A DNA stretch of 64,000 nucleotides. Source: Ceratobasidium sp. AG-K (taxonomy: Eukaryota; Basidiomycota; Agaricomycetes; Cantharellales; Ceratobasidiaceae). The position numbers were made by a program, and so were the translations under genes. The stretch is taken from contig JAWNGF010000014.1 in assembly GCA_037039685.1 (NCBI GenBank), positions 682,001 through 746,000 on the forward strand. The letters run 5' to 3'. Of the stretch, positions 13,101 to 23,977 are shown piece after piece (position 1 is the first letter of the stretch; the number at the start of each line of letters is the position of its first letter). The notes below the pieces were generated by a model. That model saw only the letters and a program-made list of their open reading frames with translations. It was not told where the DNA came from and did no database searches.

Positions 13101-15101
13101 GGGACCACAGGTCGAGTCGTGTGGGGTCCACTCGAGCACAGCGATAGAGTCAACAGTGTTACATTCTCACCTGATGGCGCGCTTATAGTTTCTGGCTCCG
13201 ATGACAAAACAGTGAAAATCTGGAAGACGAACAATGGCCAGCTGTTGGTCGATCCACTCGAGGCACATACAGACTTTGTCAACTCCGTCGCCTTTTCTCC
13301 TGACGGTAAGCGAGTCGTTTCCGGGTCTCGAGACGGCACCATTCGTGTCTGGAGCCTAGAGAGCGGGCGAGTGGTAGTCGGTCCCCTTCAAGCACAGCAC
13401 CGCGGGGTCTGGTCGATTGATGTCTCTTTTGACGGTTCTCGCATCGCCTCGGGTCATGGTGATGGGACACTGCAGGTCTGGGGTACGGAGAGTGGACAGA
13501 TGCTGCTCGGTCCATTTGCGGGACATACCGGCTGCGTCCGATCCGTATGCTTTTCACCTGACGGTATGAGCCTAGCCTCAGGCTCTGATGACAGCACTAT
13601 ACGGCTATGGAGCAACTTGACTGGTCAAGTACGTGTGGACGTACTCGAAGGGCATGGCCGCGGAGTCAATTCGGTTGCGTTCTCACCCGACGGCAATCAG
13701 CTTGTCTCAGGGTCGGTCGACTACACAGTACGACTATGGGTCGTCGAAGGCACACCTCAGCATGCCAGAGTATTCGAAGGCCATACCAACGTCGTCTTCT
13801 GTGTCCGGTTCTCATCCGACGGCGCACGCATAGTCTCCAGCTCGGCTGACACAACCATCCGAGTATGGGATGCTCGCAGTCAAGGTCCAGCAGACAGCCC
13901 TCTCGAAGGTCATACACAGGCAGTCACATCGGTCGCGTTCTCGCACGACGGCACTCGGATTGTCTCTGGCTCGAATTATGGGACGATATACGTGTGGGAC
14001 GGGCAGAGCGGGCAGGTAGCTGTGGGACCGATGAAGGGGCATACCGACTGGGTGAACTCTGTGTGTATCTCACCTGACGGGTCTCGGATCGCATCTGGCT
14101 CCAAGGATAAAACCATCCAGCTATGGGATGCACACACCGGGAAGGCAGTGGGCATGCGACTCGCTGATCACTCTGGCAAGGTTTTCTCAGTCTGTTTCTC
14201 ACCCGACGGAGCCCTACTTGCATCTGGCTCGGAAGACAAGACCATACGACTCTGGAATGCAGAAAGCGGGGAGCCGATTGGCAGTCCACTCCAGGCGCAT
14301 GCAGACTGGGTCCGATCAGTTTGCTTCTCACCCGATAGCGTGAGATTGGTCTCTGGCTCGGACGACAAGACCATTCTGGTCTGGGACGTGAATACTAGAA
14401 AACCTGCTCTCCCACCTTTCGAAGGGCATACTGACCAGGTATTTGCGGCTTGTGTCTCTCCTGACGGGACTCGCATTGCCTCTGGCTCGAAGGACACTAC
14501 TGTGCGAATGTGGGATGCGCATAGTGGCGAGAGTGTCTTCGGTCCACTTCAGGGACATACCGCCCGCGTCCTCTCAGTATGCTTCTCCCCAAACAGCTCT
14601 TACGTTATCTCAGGGTCCGATGACAAGACTATACGACTTTGGGACGCTCAGTCTGGACAGTCAGTCAGCAGTCCACTCGCTGGACATACAGGCCTTGTTC
14701 GCTCGGTTGCCTTCTCGCCCAGCGGCAGGCAAATTGTCTCAGGGTCTGGTGCTAGTGATCTTTCCATTCGTATATGGGACATTGCCGGTCTTGTCGAGGC
14801 TCAGGGACCAAAAGGTACTGATCAGCCGCCGGGTACTCAAAATTCATGCTCATCACGTTATCTCATAGTTGATATCAACAAAAGTCCCGAGCCATCACAA
14901 GCCGATCAGTCCTGGGTCCTGCAAGACGACGGATGGGTAGTTGATACTCAGTCTCGCCTCCTCGCATGGGTACCACCCGATCTACACTCCAGTCTGATGA
15001 ACCCCTGTAATCCCCTTCTCATCTCGATCAAAGGCTCCGTCCAGCTCGACCTGGACTCGGCAAAGCTGGGAGAGTCGTGGGCGGAATGCTACAAACCTTG
15101 A
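10168..15101 (+). CDS. NLR1: NACHT-WD40 protein with helical N-domain (HET-E-like)
   Basis: Six exons (10168-10659, 10708-10838, 10888-11026, 11075-11122, 11176-12723, 12777-15101) give an uninterrupted 1560-aa protein. The order is: basic N-terminus, Ser/Pro-rich linker to about residue 120, helical domain of about 130 residues (contains FPPLKSVVSGLKKCIDIFE), NACHT with Walker A GMAGTGKTT near 329 and Walker B VVVIDGLDE near 430, a helical region, then WD40 repeats from about 867 to 1458. I count 14 repeats, which would make two seven-bladed propellers. The C-terminal tail contains DDGWV, LAWVPPDL and WAECY. The N-domain resembles the four-helix domain seen in fungal MLKL/HeLo-like proteins; this is inference. 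Proteins of this build act in allorecognition and regulated cell death, with WD40 repeats sensing the ligand. It is the only NLR in the array without a frame break. Confidence 0.9.
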
Positions 15102-15384
15102 TGGAGGAACGCTGACGTGAGTGAACACCACCGACATCAGCTAGCAATAGCTCACCTAGATTGCGTATCTGTCCCTCTGCACGGTACCTCTGCTGCCGAC
15201 GCGATCTTCCGTTCCTCTTTGTAGTCGAGCGAAGGTGCTGCTCAGGGTCGGATGCGGTGCATGAAGTTTTTCTGAGTTTCTGGTTTCTTCTGCCGTTGTG
15301 TGTACGTCTGAGTGGAAGGAACGCGAATGTTGTGCGAACGCAATGGAATTGTCATGGACTATGAAGTGAACGATACATGACACT
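15102..15384. other. NLR1 3' flank
   Basis: This is about 85% similar by eye to the sequence after NLR2 (28733-29010), so it belongs to the duplicated unit. A GTGAGTGAACACC...CACCTAG stretch could be a 3'-UTR intron. No separate gene is seen. Confidence 0.5.
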
Positions 15385-15389
15385 CGTTC
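15385..15389. repeat. Target-site duplication CGTTC (left)
   Basis: CGTTC directly precedes the left LTR and is repeated at 20292-20296 directly after the right LTR. A 5-bp duplication is normal for Ty1/copia integration. It also fixes the LTR boundary at 15390, not at the TGCG three bases further in. Confidence 0.9.
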
Positions 15390-15658
15390 TCTTGCGATTA
15401 GCGCAGTGCCGAGCTAGATAGTTTTGTATCTCAGCTCGTGCTACTTGAGAGTAGAGAACTCGCATATATATACCTAGATAGTTTTGTATCTACAGGAAAT
15501 ATAAGCGATAGAAAAGAAAAGTAAAAACTAAACTATACCTCAGCTCGTGCTACTTGAGAGTAGAGAACTGAGGGTAAAACTTCCGCGAAGCGTGCGTTCA
15601 TGTGGACACAATCACGTGATGCGCATATATCTACGTATAAGACTGTATATATTCAACA
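15390..15658 (-). repeat. Copia LTR, left (3' LTR of the element)
   Basis: 269 bp, TG at its element-strand 5' end. It differs from the right LTR at four positions only. It has internal direct repeats: CTCAGCTCGTGCTACTTGAG occurs at about 15430 and 15539, and CTAGATAGTTTTGTATCT occurs twice. Confidence 0.95.
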
Positions 15659-15692
15659 CGCCCACTCAGGATTAGACGAAAAATGAAAAGAT

Positions 15693-18600
15693 TTAAAACA
15701 TTCCCATCCCAGTCACGAAACCGGGGAATTTGACGCATCCGAGTGGTTTGGTAAGCGCATCGGCGACCTGTTGGTCGGTCAGAATAAATTGAAGGTCGAC
15801 TTCGCAAAGTGCGACTACTTCTCGAATAAAATGATGCTTTACTCGAATGTGTTTTGTATTTTGATGATTGACCGGGTTCTTGGCTAATGCGATACTCGAT
15901 TGATTGTCGGTAAGCAAGGTTGTCGGACCTTTCGATAAAAATCCGAGTTCGTCAAGGAATTGACGAAGCCAAATTAATTGGCGGGCGGCGCTCGCAGCGG
16001 CGACGTATTCGGCTTCGGTACTCGATAAGGAAATTGTCGGCTGCTTACGTGATGACCAAGCAATGCTCCCTCCGGCTCGTTGGAAGATCCAACCGGTAGT
16101 CAATCGACTTGTATTAGGATCGCCAGCGTAGTCGGAATCGACATACCCGATTGGGTCTGACGATTTGGATCGTTCGAACACGATCCCGAGTGCCTTCGTG
16201 CCTTGTAGGTATCGTAAAACCCGCTTGAATGCTGACCAATGCTCGTCGCCAGGATTAGCGGCGTGTTGGGCAAGCAATCCGGTCGCAAAAGCGATGTCGG
16301 GATGGGTCGAAATCATCGCATACATAAGCGATCCGATTCCACGCTGATAAAGCGTTCGATCGATGGTCGGAGTATCGAGTTTGGGCAGGTTTGGCAACTC
16401 TGCCATTGGCGTGTCCCATGGCTTGGCCTTGGTCATGCTGAATCGAGCTAGTATATCGCTAATATATCGCTTTTGACAAATCTTGAGTGAACCGGCCTCG
16501 CGATTTCGCTCGATTTCGACCCCTACAAACATGCGTGCCTCGCCTAGATCAACAATATCGAAAGATTCGCGCATTTTCGATTTAATTTCCTCCAGAAATG
16601 AAAGAGGTTTGCCGGCTAGGAGCATGTCGTCCACATGAGCTAAAATTATCGCCAACTTATCGCCATCGCGTTGAATGAACATGGCATGATCGCTTTCGGT
16701 CCTCGTGAATCCGATCGCCTCAAGAACCTCTTTGAGTCGAAGGTAAAACGCTCGGGCGGCTTGTTTCAGACCGTGTAACGCTTTGACGAGTTGCCAGACA
16801 TGATTGCCTTCGGCAAAGCCCTCGGGTTGCTCCATGTAGAGCTCCTCCTCGACGACGCCATGCAGGAACGCGGTCTTGATGTCGAGCTGAAGTAATTCGA
16901 GGTCTTCGCTCGCGACGATGCTGAAAAGTACCCTATATGCGTGCGATGTGGCAACAGGCGACGATATTTCGACATAATCGACACCTGGGGCTTGGAGAAA
17001 CCCTTTGGCGACGAGTCGAGCTTTGTACTTGAGGATTTCGCCATCGACGTCGCGCTTGTATGCGTACACCCATCGACATTTGATGACCCGCTTGTGGGTC
17101 GGTCTATCGGCCGGTTTCCAAACTTTATGCTTGGTGATTGATTTAATTTCTTCGATCATAGCTTCGAGCCATAGATTGGCATCTGGCCTTGCCATCGCTT
17201 CTGCGTATGTGTTGGGTGGATGCTCAATTAACGCATTTAGAGCGCTCTCGGTCATTGGCTTATCGGCTCGCGTGGCAGTTTCGTTCTGCGCACCCACTTG
17301 AGCTCTGTATCGTACTGGCGGTCTCGTAACTCGACCTGATCGACGTGGAGGTTCGGGCTGAACGACTGGCGGCTCTGGATCGACTGGCTCTGGCTCAATT
17401 TGCAGCTCGATATTGGACTCAGACTCGGGCTCTTCTGGCTCGGACTCAGACTCGGACTCTTGCTGGCGCTCTGACTTGTGGCTTTCTGGCTCTGGCTCAG
17501 CAGCGGTCTCAGGCGACGGCTCGGGGTGCTCCTGGTCGCCCACTTTCTCGGGGAACTCGTCCTCGAAGTCCTCGATTACTACTCGCTGTCGGGTCTCGCC
17601 TCCTTCATCGAATACAATGTCACGTGACGTGATTACGCAACCAATCGGGCACTGGATGAGTATGTGCGCCTTGCGACCTGGAGCGAATCCAAGGTAAGTG
17701 CATTCAAGCAAACGTGCCTGCAGCTTTGTGCGTTGACCATCGGGTACTCGAGCCCATGCCTTGCATCCAAAGGTTCGGAGCCGGGATACGTCGGGTAATT
17801 TGCCCGTAAAAATTTCGTCCAGGGTTTTACCGTTGAGTGCCCGTTTCGGTGTTACATTCCAGATGTATGCGGCGTGGATGATCGCGAGCCCCCAGTATTT
17901 GTCGGGTAAGTCTGCGTCCGCTCGCATTGCTCGCTGACTGTCGTTTAATGTGCGAATCGCTCGCTCTGCAATGCCGTTGCTCGCCGAGGAGTCCGCCTCG
18001 GTCTTCTGGTGCTCGATCCCTTGCGATTTCAGCCAGGTTTCAAAGGCGTTCGATGCGTATTCGCCTCCGCCATCGGTCCGTAAGTGTTTGATTCGCTTGC
18101 CCGTTTGATTCTCCACTGAGACTTTTAGCTCTTGGAAGTGCTTCGCGTACTCGTTCTTGTGCTTAAGTAAGTGAACAAATATCTTGCGGGACTTATTGTC
18201 AATCGTGACAGCGAAGTACTGATAGCCTTGAATCGCCTGAACGGGTGTCGGGCCGTGTAGGTTGCTATGGAGCAGCTCAAGTACGTTGGACGCTTGATTA
18301 GTTGACATCGGAAACGGGGCGCGAGTTTGTTTGCCTTTAAGACACGGCTCGCATGTCGGTTTTGGAGGTAAGCGACTGCCTACAATATCCATTCCTTGAA
18401 CGGCGCCCTTTTTGACCATATCCAGGACGTATTTGTAGTTTATGTGTCCTAGACAACGGTGCCAGGTATATAAATTGGCTCAAGCAATGTGACTGGCCGT
18501 ATATGCGATGAATTCGCTCGCTTCTAGGTCGTCCTCGTCGTTTAGGCTTTTTGGTTTGATCGTAGCAACGTAGGCGGTAGGTTCTGCGTGTTTAACGCGC

Positions 18601-20018
18601 GCATTTAGTTGGTATAGTTGGACTCCTAACTCGCGTGCGTAGCCGATCTCGGGTCCACGGCCCTTATTCTCGAGCAGCCTTGCATCGTCGTCGCCGAACA
18701 TAATGAAGGTGCCGCGTTTGGCAAGCTGTTTGACCAACATAAGACTGGCGTGCAGTCCAGGTACGTGCAGCACACTCTCGATCGCCATATCGGTCTCCTT
18801 ATGGGCTCCGTTGCGTAGCGTAAGCATCACTCGGCCGATTCCAGTCGCATTTGTCAGGTTTCCGTTGCCCACTCAAACTGGAATTGGTGGTACCAATGGC
18901 CGGTAAGTCGAAAACCATGCTCGATTTCGAGTCATATGTTTTGACGCGCCAGAGTCAAGCAGCCATGTGTCTCTGGCTGACGGATCGTCCATGGCCGGCA
19001 TTGCATATATCGATGGCATGTCCTCGGGTTCAGCAGGCATCAGAGCCACTTTGGCCAACTCGGTTTTAGGTACGGAACTCGATTCGCTTGGTTTTGATTC
19101 GGTTGACTTAGCGGCTCGTCGCTTTTGGTGTGGTCCAGTCCCTTCCGCTCCGCCTCCTTTAGCCCAGCATTCTTTTTTCGTGTGCCCAGGCTTGGCGCAA
19201 TTATCGCATAGGGGACCCTTTGCCTTCTTCTTGCCTTTCGGGTCGCTCGGCTTCTTGGATTTGGGCTTTGAGGCTTGAGCATACATTGCCGTAAGTCCGC
19301 CTCCTTTCTTCCGTTGTTCCTCTTCAGCTAATGCCGCTTTGACAACGGTGTCAGGCGTAATGTAACCGTTCTGGCTGGACGTCTGGATGACTGTGCTGAC
19401 GATTGCATAGGACGGGGGGAGCGCATTCATGAAGACTTGCGCAAGCATAAGGTCGGTAACGTTTTCTCCGAGGGTTTTCATTTTGGACACGGTTGATCGG
19501 ATCTTGTTAAATGCGATAGATAGGTCCTTGTCTTCCTCGATTTTTGCATTCATGAATTGCTGATAGTAAAAGGATAGAGATTGCACCCCTTTTCCTTCCC
19601 AGCGCTCGATAATTTTCGTCCATGCCTCATGCGCCAATGTTGTCTCGATCACGTCGGCCATCGCCCCATCTTCCATATTCAAGGTAATCTGAGCGAATGC
19701 ATCGTCGTCTTGTTTTTGCCATTTTTCAATCGCTGACTTATTTTCTGACACTTTTGCAGAGTCTTTCTTATCGGTCTCGGTGAGCGGTTCAGGTGGTACT
19801 TCAGTGCCGTATGCGATCCTGAGCAGTCCTCGAATTTGTAGGACCGTCGTTTGGCGGAACTTCCACGAATCATAGTTGGATCCGTCGTCCTTCAAGAGGG
19901 GGATCTCGTAGGTTTTCTTGCTAAGGTAAGCGTTGGTCGATGCCATTGTTGAGCTAGTAGCGTTTACAGCGCTAACTGGGTCCTCTTCTGCTTCACTTTT
20001 GACGCTACCAGGGCTCAT
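15693..20018 (-). pseudogene. Copia Gag-Pol polyprotein with two in-frame TGA codons
   Basis: A single frame of 1442 codons is interrupted by TGA at 18873-18875 and 18480-18482. Gag carries a CCHC knuckle (CDNCAKPGHTKKEC). The protease motif is LLDSGASKHM. The GAG-pre-integrase segment is WHRCLGHINY, just after the second TGA. The integrase core includes TIDNKSRK, HLRTDGGGEY and NGIAERAIRT. An acidic Glu/Ser/Pro-rich linker follows. Reverse transcriptase shows KARLVAKGF, LDIKTAFLHG and the catalytic HVDDM. RNase H shows GYVDSDYAGD and SLSSTEAEYVA. Both TGA codons could come from CGA by C-to-T change. Translational readthrough at the gag-pol boundary is conceivable for the first stop, but not for both. 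Confidence 0.93.
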
Positions 20019-20022
20019 AACC

Positions 20023-20291
20023 TCTTGCGATTAGCGCAGTGCCAAGCTAGATAGTTTTGTATCTCAGCTCGTGCTACTTGAGAGTAGAGAACTCGCATAT
20101 ATATACCTAGATAGTTTTGTATCTACAGGAAATATAAGCGATAGAAAAGAAAAGTAAAAACTAAACTATACCTCAGCTTGTGCTACTTGAGAGTAGAGAA
20201 CTGAGGGTAAAACTTCCGCGAAGCGTGCGTTCATGTGGACACAATCACATGATGCGCATATATCTATGTATAAGACTGTATATATTCAACA
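20023..20291 (-). repeat. Copia LTR, right (5' LTR of the element)
   Basis: 269 bp and about 98.5% identical to the left copy. All four differences are CpG in the left copy against TpG or CpA here. The match ends in CAACA directly before the CGTTC duplication. Confidence 0.95.
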
Positions 20292-20296
20292 CGTTC
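20292..20296. repeat. Target-site duplication CGTTC (right)
   Basis: Matches 15385-15389 on the other side of the element. Confidence 0.9.
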
Positions 20297-23190
20297 CTCG
20301 CAAGGCAGATACGCTGAACGGCACAATTCGCAAACCAAGCTCATGTACCACAGCCCAATCCCGCCCCCTTCGACATGGTGCAAGGACGGCATCCCACTGA
20401 TCGATAGCACTCGCCCCACACTACTGGAAACTTAGGTACCCATCAGCATCAGAGTCTTAGGGCTACGACGCCGGATCTTGTTGACAGTCCTATTTGCTTT
20501 CTCCATCACGTCGGCTCATGTTCGGGTTCGTGCGTGCCACTGCCTAACGCTTCGGCCATCAGCAGGTCAGTTATCTGTGCTACATATGGACTCACTGCTC
20601 CAGAAATTTCCCCGAGCATCGGGCGCAAGAGGACAAGAGGATATTCCCAGCAGGGGATACTATTGCTATTTGGATTAAGCCCTTCAAGCCGTTTGGCCAT
20701 TGGTGCCTGCTGCGTTGTTGGTGAGCCAGGCAGTCAAGTCGGGAGTAGCTGACTTACCGAATTGGATTCCGCACTCATCTGCCCCAGGAAACACTATAGA
20801 CCCATCTCTCCATCCTCATAAGTTGCACTTGGTGCAAGATTCCAGCCACTGGATGCCATGGCAAGTCAAGGGTCGGTGCAGTGAGTGATCCTTCGACCAC
20901 AGAACTGATAGCCGTGTGTCCTTCCAGGTAGTCAAGAACAGGTTAGGCGGGAGCTCCAAGGAAAGCTTTCAGGAGAGTAAGGGTGAGGACGCAATATGGT
21001 GATGGTCGGGTAAGTGGTAGCTCATATGGGGCATTCGAGTCACTGACACATCAGCCAAATTTCAATTAACTAGCCTCAAACACCGGTCATCTTGTTCTGC
21101 TCCCTGCGTCAATCACCACCGCACTGATCCTCCGAATCAATACAGGCTTGACCCTTGACTGGGACACTAGTATAATGAGCGCAAATGTTTTGTCAATAAC
21201 CTGCTTATCCTCATGACCTCTCGAGGAATATCAACCAAGGCATGGCTGGGACCATCCAACCCGGCACCTGTCATCTACTGAATGCCACTCGAAATGCAAC
21301 TCCGAGAGCCAATCTCCAACTAGAGTGATTGTGAACATGCTTGGTCATGGTCACAGATTCCATTAACCGACTACGATTACAACACGCACTGCATCACGTC
21401 GTTTGTCTTGTGACGTTTATCAAAGCTCGGGTCCAGAACCCAGACTCCTGGACGGGTCAGGTAGGTAGTCTCCTTACCGATGGGACTGCTGCACTGTCGC
21501 TAATTTATGTTGTGACCAGACTTGGGTTACAACGGCCATAGATCCCGTGCCCTCTGCCGCGAAGCCCGTCTTGATGATTGTACCAAGTGCTCTACTACCC
21601 GATCAGGCCGTATCTCAAGATATAAACGGCGCATGTGCCGAGCTGGGCTGGTATTGTAGGTGAGTGACACTTGCTCTCTTCAAACGGATCTCTCTGACAC
21701 CTGATTATTGCATTAGACCACATTGCCGCTACTGCTCAAACGGCAAGACACATGGTGGCCTTTGCGCTGATGGACCAGTTGTGAGTTTTACTGCAACGCG
21801 GTAGATACGTCTACGCATGACCTGTGGTAAGCCTTTCTATTGGGATGGCCGTCGTTAGGTTCTCAATGCTGAGCTCTGTGTTGTTGAGTACGGCCATCTT
21901 GTAAAAGAACCTCCCACACGGCTCATCCATTCCTGCCCTTTCCACAAACCCCAACCAGAGGGAAAGTGCTACCTGGACAGGAACGGAGGCAGAGCTCGTG
22001 AAATAGAGTTCTGGGGGCCTGAGTGACTATGCCCTGTTGAAGCACGGCCAGTCGGTGGGTGAGCTTATCCGGTTCATTTGAACTATTGCTGACCAATCCA
22101 CATCTAGCAGGCCCGGACTCATGGCAGCCACCACTTTGACTGCCAAGTCTTCAGTTATAAACTTGGCTCTAATCCTCACTAACTTTGTCATTTCCGACCC
22201 GATGTGGTTTTGTGGGCTCCTTCTCGGAACGCCAAATTCGACCTCAATCACTCACCACGCTCGACACCAATCATCAACTCTCAGGATGCCCGTCAGTTGA
22301 GTATCAGCGGCTACAACCAGTTGATTGGTGCTCCACGCCAGGTCTGCCAATCGAATACCGGAGGGAAGCCGATGGCGGGAGCTCGGGCGGATATACAAGA
22401 CCCAAGGACGGCACCTGTGACGTTTGCACTACGGTTCTGCCACCTTATCTGGTCAAAGGCCCAGGCTTCCTCCTGGGTCAAGCTCTCTGAACTAAGAGAT
22501 ATTGAGTTTATATTGACATATTTGCTTGTAAGTCCTCTCTCCAGTGGCTGTTTTGCTAGGTGTTTGCTTACGGAAAGTCACTGACTATTGTTTACCAGAG
22601 TGAGAACCAAGCTCTGGATCCGTGACGGCATGTGTAGCCCTCCACTGTGCTCTGCGACCTATGACCTTGGGGTGCTTCCCTTTGAGTATCAATTGGTGTA
22701 CCGGGTCGACTCAGTCCCACATAGAGGATGCCGGGTGACTACTATACTCACCGCCGTAACTGCCAGCCGAGTTTACATGACGTGCAAATCATTCGAGATG
22801 ATTGGAGCCGTCCAATCCAGGACGTGTTTACCAGTACATGCATTGTAGTACCAAGTCAGGAGTTGGGGAACCGCTGGGGTGAGCTGTTGCTGGCTCCGTG
22901 GAGACGCAGGTTGTTTAGGAGGGAACATGCGTGGTACCATTTACGATTGCCGTATTGTACTCGGAGCTGTCCATTCTGTAGAATAATTGTACAGATATAT
23001 AACCCTGCCCCTTTACCTCGGCGTTATTATCTGACCAGGGAAGTCATTGAAAACGGCGATTGGTGGTGGTTTCCTACCGGAACGGTATAGTAACAACACC
23101 ACAATTCATCGCAATTTGGATTCAGACTTACCTCACTGACGACACGAGTCACTCTCGAGTTCAGCGAACTCTGTCTCGGCCGGCCGCGTC
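20297..23190. repeat. Post-NLR1 segment, homologous to the segment after NLR2
   Basis: No gene is recognised. Landmarks align in order with 29.0-32.6 kb, for example ATTCGCAAACCA/ATTCGCAAACTA (20327, 29051), TTCGGCCATCAGC/TTCGGTCATCAGC (20552, 29361) and GATTGGAGCCGTCCA/GATTGGAGCCATCCA (22800, 32263). The segment is therefore the 3' half of a duplicated NLR unit. Divergence is high and neither copy keeps a long shared frame, which suggests non-coding DNA or a dead gene. Confidence 0.6.
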
Positions 23191-23223
23191 CTTAAACAAC
23201 GGCGCATATGCTACAACCTAGAC

Positions 23224-23289
23224 AGTTTCCTGTTTTGACAAATTGTGAGGTCACTTGACCACGGCATCTCCATATCGTTATCTTAGCGC
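23224..23289 (+). promoter_or_regulatory. Shared NLR upstream box, copy of the NLR fragment
   Basis: ACAGTTTCCTGTTTTGACA, then TCACTTGACC, then GTTATCTTAGCGC at 23277-23289, 58 bp before the ATG at 23348. Same element order and spacing as before NLR2 and NLR3. Confidence 0.65.
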
Positions 23290-23347
23290 CGGCCGTTGCA
23301 CTCCATCCAGACCAATACCACCGACATTAGCAATCTTTAAAAGAACG

Positions 23348-23826
23348 ATGAAAAACAGATTCCTACGAGTCAAAGGGAGCGTCAAACGGTGGCTAGGTAT
23401 CAGCTCGGGAAACCTTAGCTCAACTTCATTGCCAGATCTTGTCCAGCCAGCTGGCAGCCTAAGCCCTGTACCTCTGGCAACACGGCGAGCTGTAACTCCG
23501 CTTCCAAACAATCTTGACGTTGAGGCACCCGATCCTTCTTCTTTGACAACCCCGGCTCCGGTTGGTCCATCATTCACTGATCCCGAGCTCTGCGCTCGGC
23601 AGGCAAGACCAACCTCGCAGAGCGCATACATATTCGACACCTACAGTCCCTCCCACCAATTATTCCTCCGCGGCGAATCTGAGACCAACTACCAACGGAG
23701 CCTTCACACTGGGGTCTGGTTGGCCTGGTCTCGATCTGTTGCTCAAGGCGCTTGATGCGACAGCTGGGATTTTACGAACGTCCCTCATGTTAGCTGAACT
23801 CCGTACCTGGAGGTGGGTTATTCCAA
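23348..23826 (+). pseudogene. Stranded N-terminal fragment of an NLR gene
   Basis: It starts like NLR3 (MKNRFLRVKGSVKRWLGIS, then STSLPDL and SLSPVP). A frameshift lies in the linker near 23570, since the matching frame changes between the first part and WPGLDLLLKALDATAG. Similarity stops inside exon 1 and the sequence passes directly into the promoter region of NLR2. No helical-domain end, NACHT or WD40 part remains. This is a leftover of deletion or unequal exchange between neighbouring NLR units. Confidence 0.85.
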
Positions 23827-23923
23827 AATGGCAGCATATATTCAACTTTGCATAGTTTCCTATTTTGACCAAATGTCAAGTCACTTGACATCGAGAGGAA
23901 TTTCCATATCGTTATCTTAGCGC
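23826..23923 (+). promoter_or_regulatory. Shared NLR upstream box, copy of NLR2
   Basis: AAATGGCAGCATAT near 23826, TTTCCTATTTTGACC, TCACTTGACA near 23881 and GTTATCTTAGCGC at 23911-23923, 54 bp before the ATG at 23978. The core contains a GATA-type site on the minus strand. Confidence 0.65.
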
Positions 23924-23977
23924 CGGCAGTCAGACTCCACACGGACACTACCAATATCAACAACATCTGCCAGTACA

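Larger units (their letters stand above)
15390..20291 (-). mobile_element. Ty1/copia LTR retrotransposon, full length
   Basis: A 4.9-kb element on the minus strand with 269-bp LTRs at both ends and a 5-bp target duplication. The internal frame runs from a gag ATG at 20018 to a stop at 15693. The order protease, integrase, reverse transcriptase, RNase H is diagnostic of copia. On the element strand the sequence after the 5' LTR (GGTTATGAGCCC) is a plausible primer-binding site and overlaps the gag start. Two in-frame TGA codons make this copy probably non-autonomous. It inserted about 290 bp after the NLR1 stop. The matching position after NLR2 (about 29006-29031) is empty, so insertion followed the duplication. 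Confidence 0.95.

Noticed and set aside
13279..14558. Many minus-strand and alternate-frame open frames within the WD40 exons
   Set aside because: They repeat with the WD40 period and are shadows of the coding strand.
17345..17697. Plus-strand Ser/Asp-rich frames inside the copia element
   Set aside because: They are the reverse complement of the acidic linker between integrase and reverse transcriptase.
15390..20291. Reading the two in-frame TGA codons as programmed readthrough
   Set aside because: One stop lies at the protease/integrase transition, but the second lies just before the integrase zinc region. Two such sites are unlikely, and CpG decay explains both.
22185..23090. Overlapping frames of 100-126 codons after NLR1
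   Set aside because: The homologous segment after NLR2 does not keep the frames, so they are not supported as genes.
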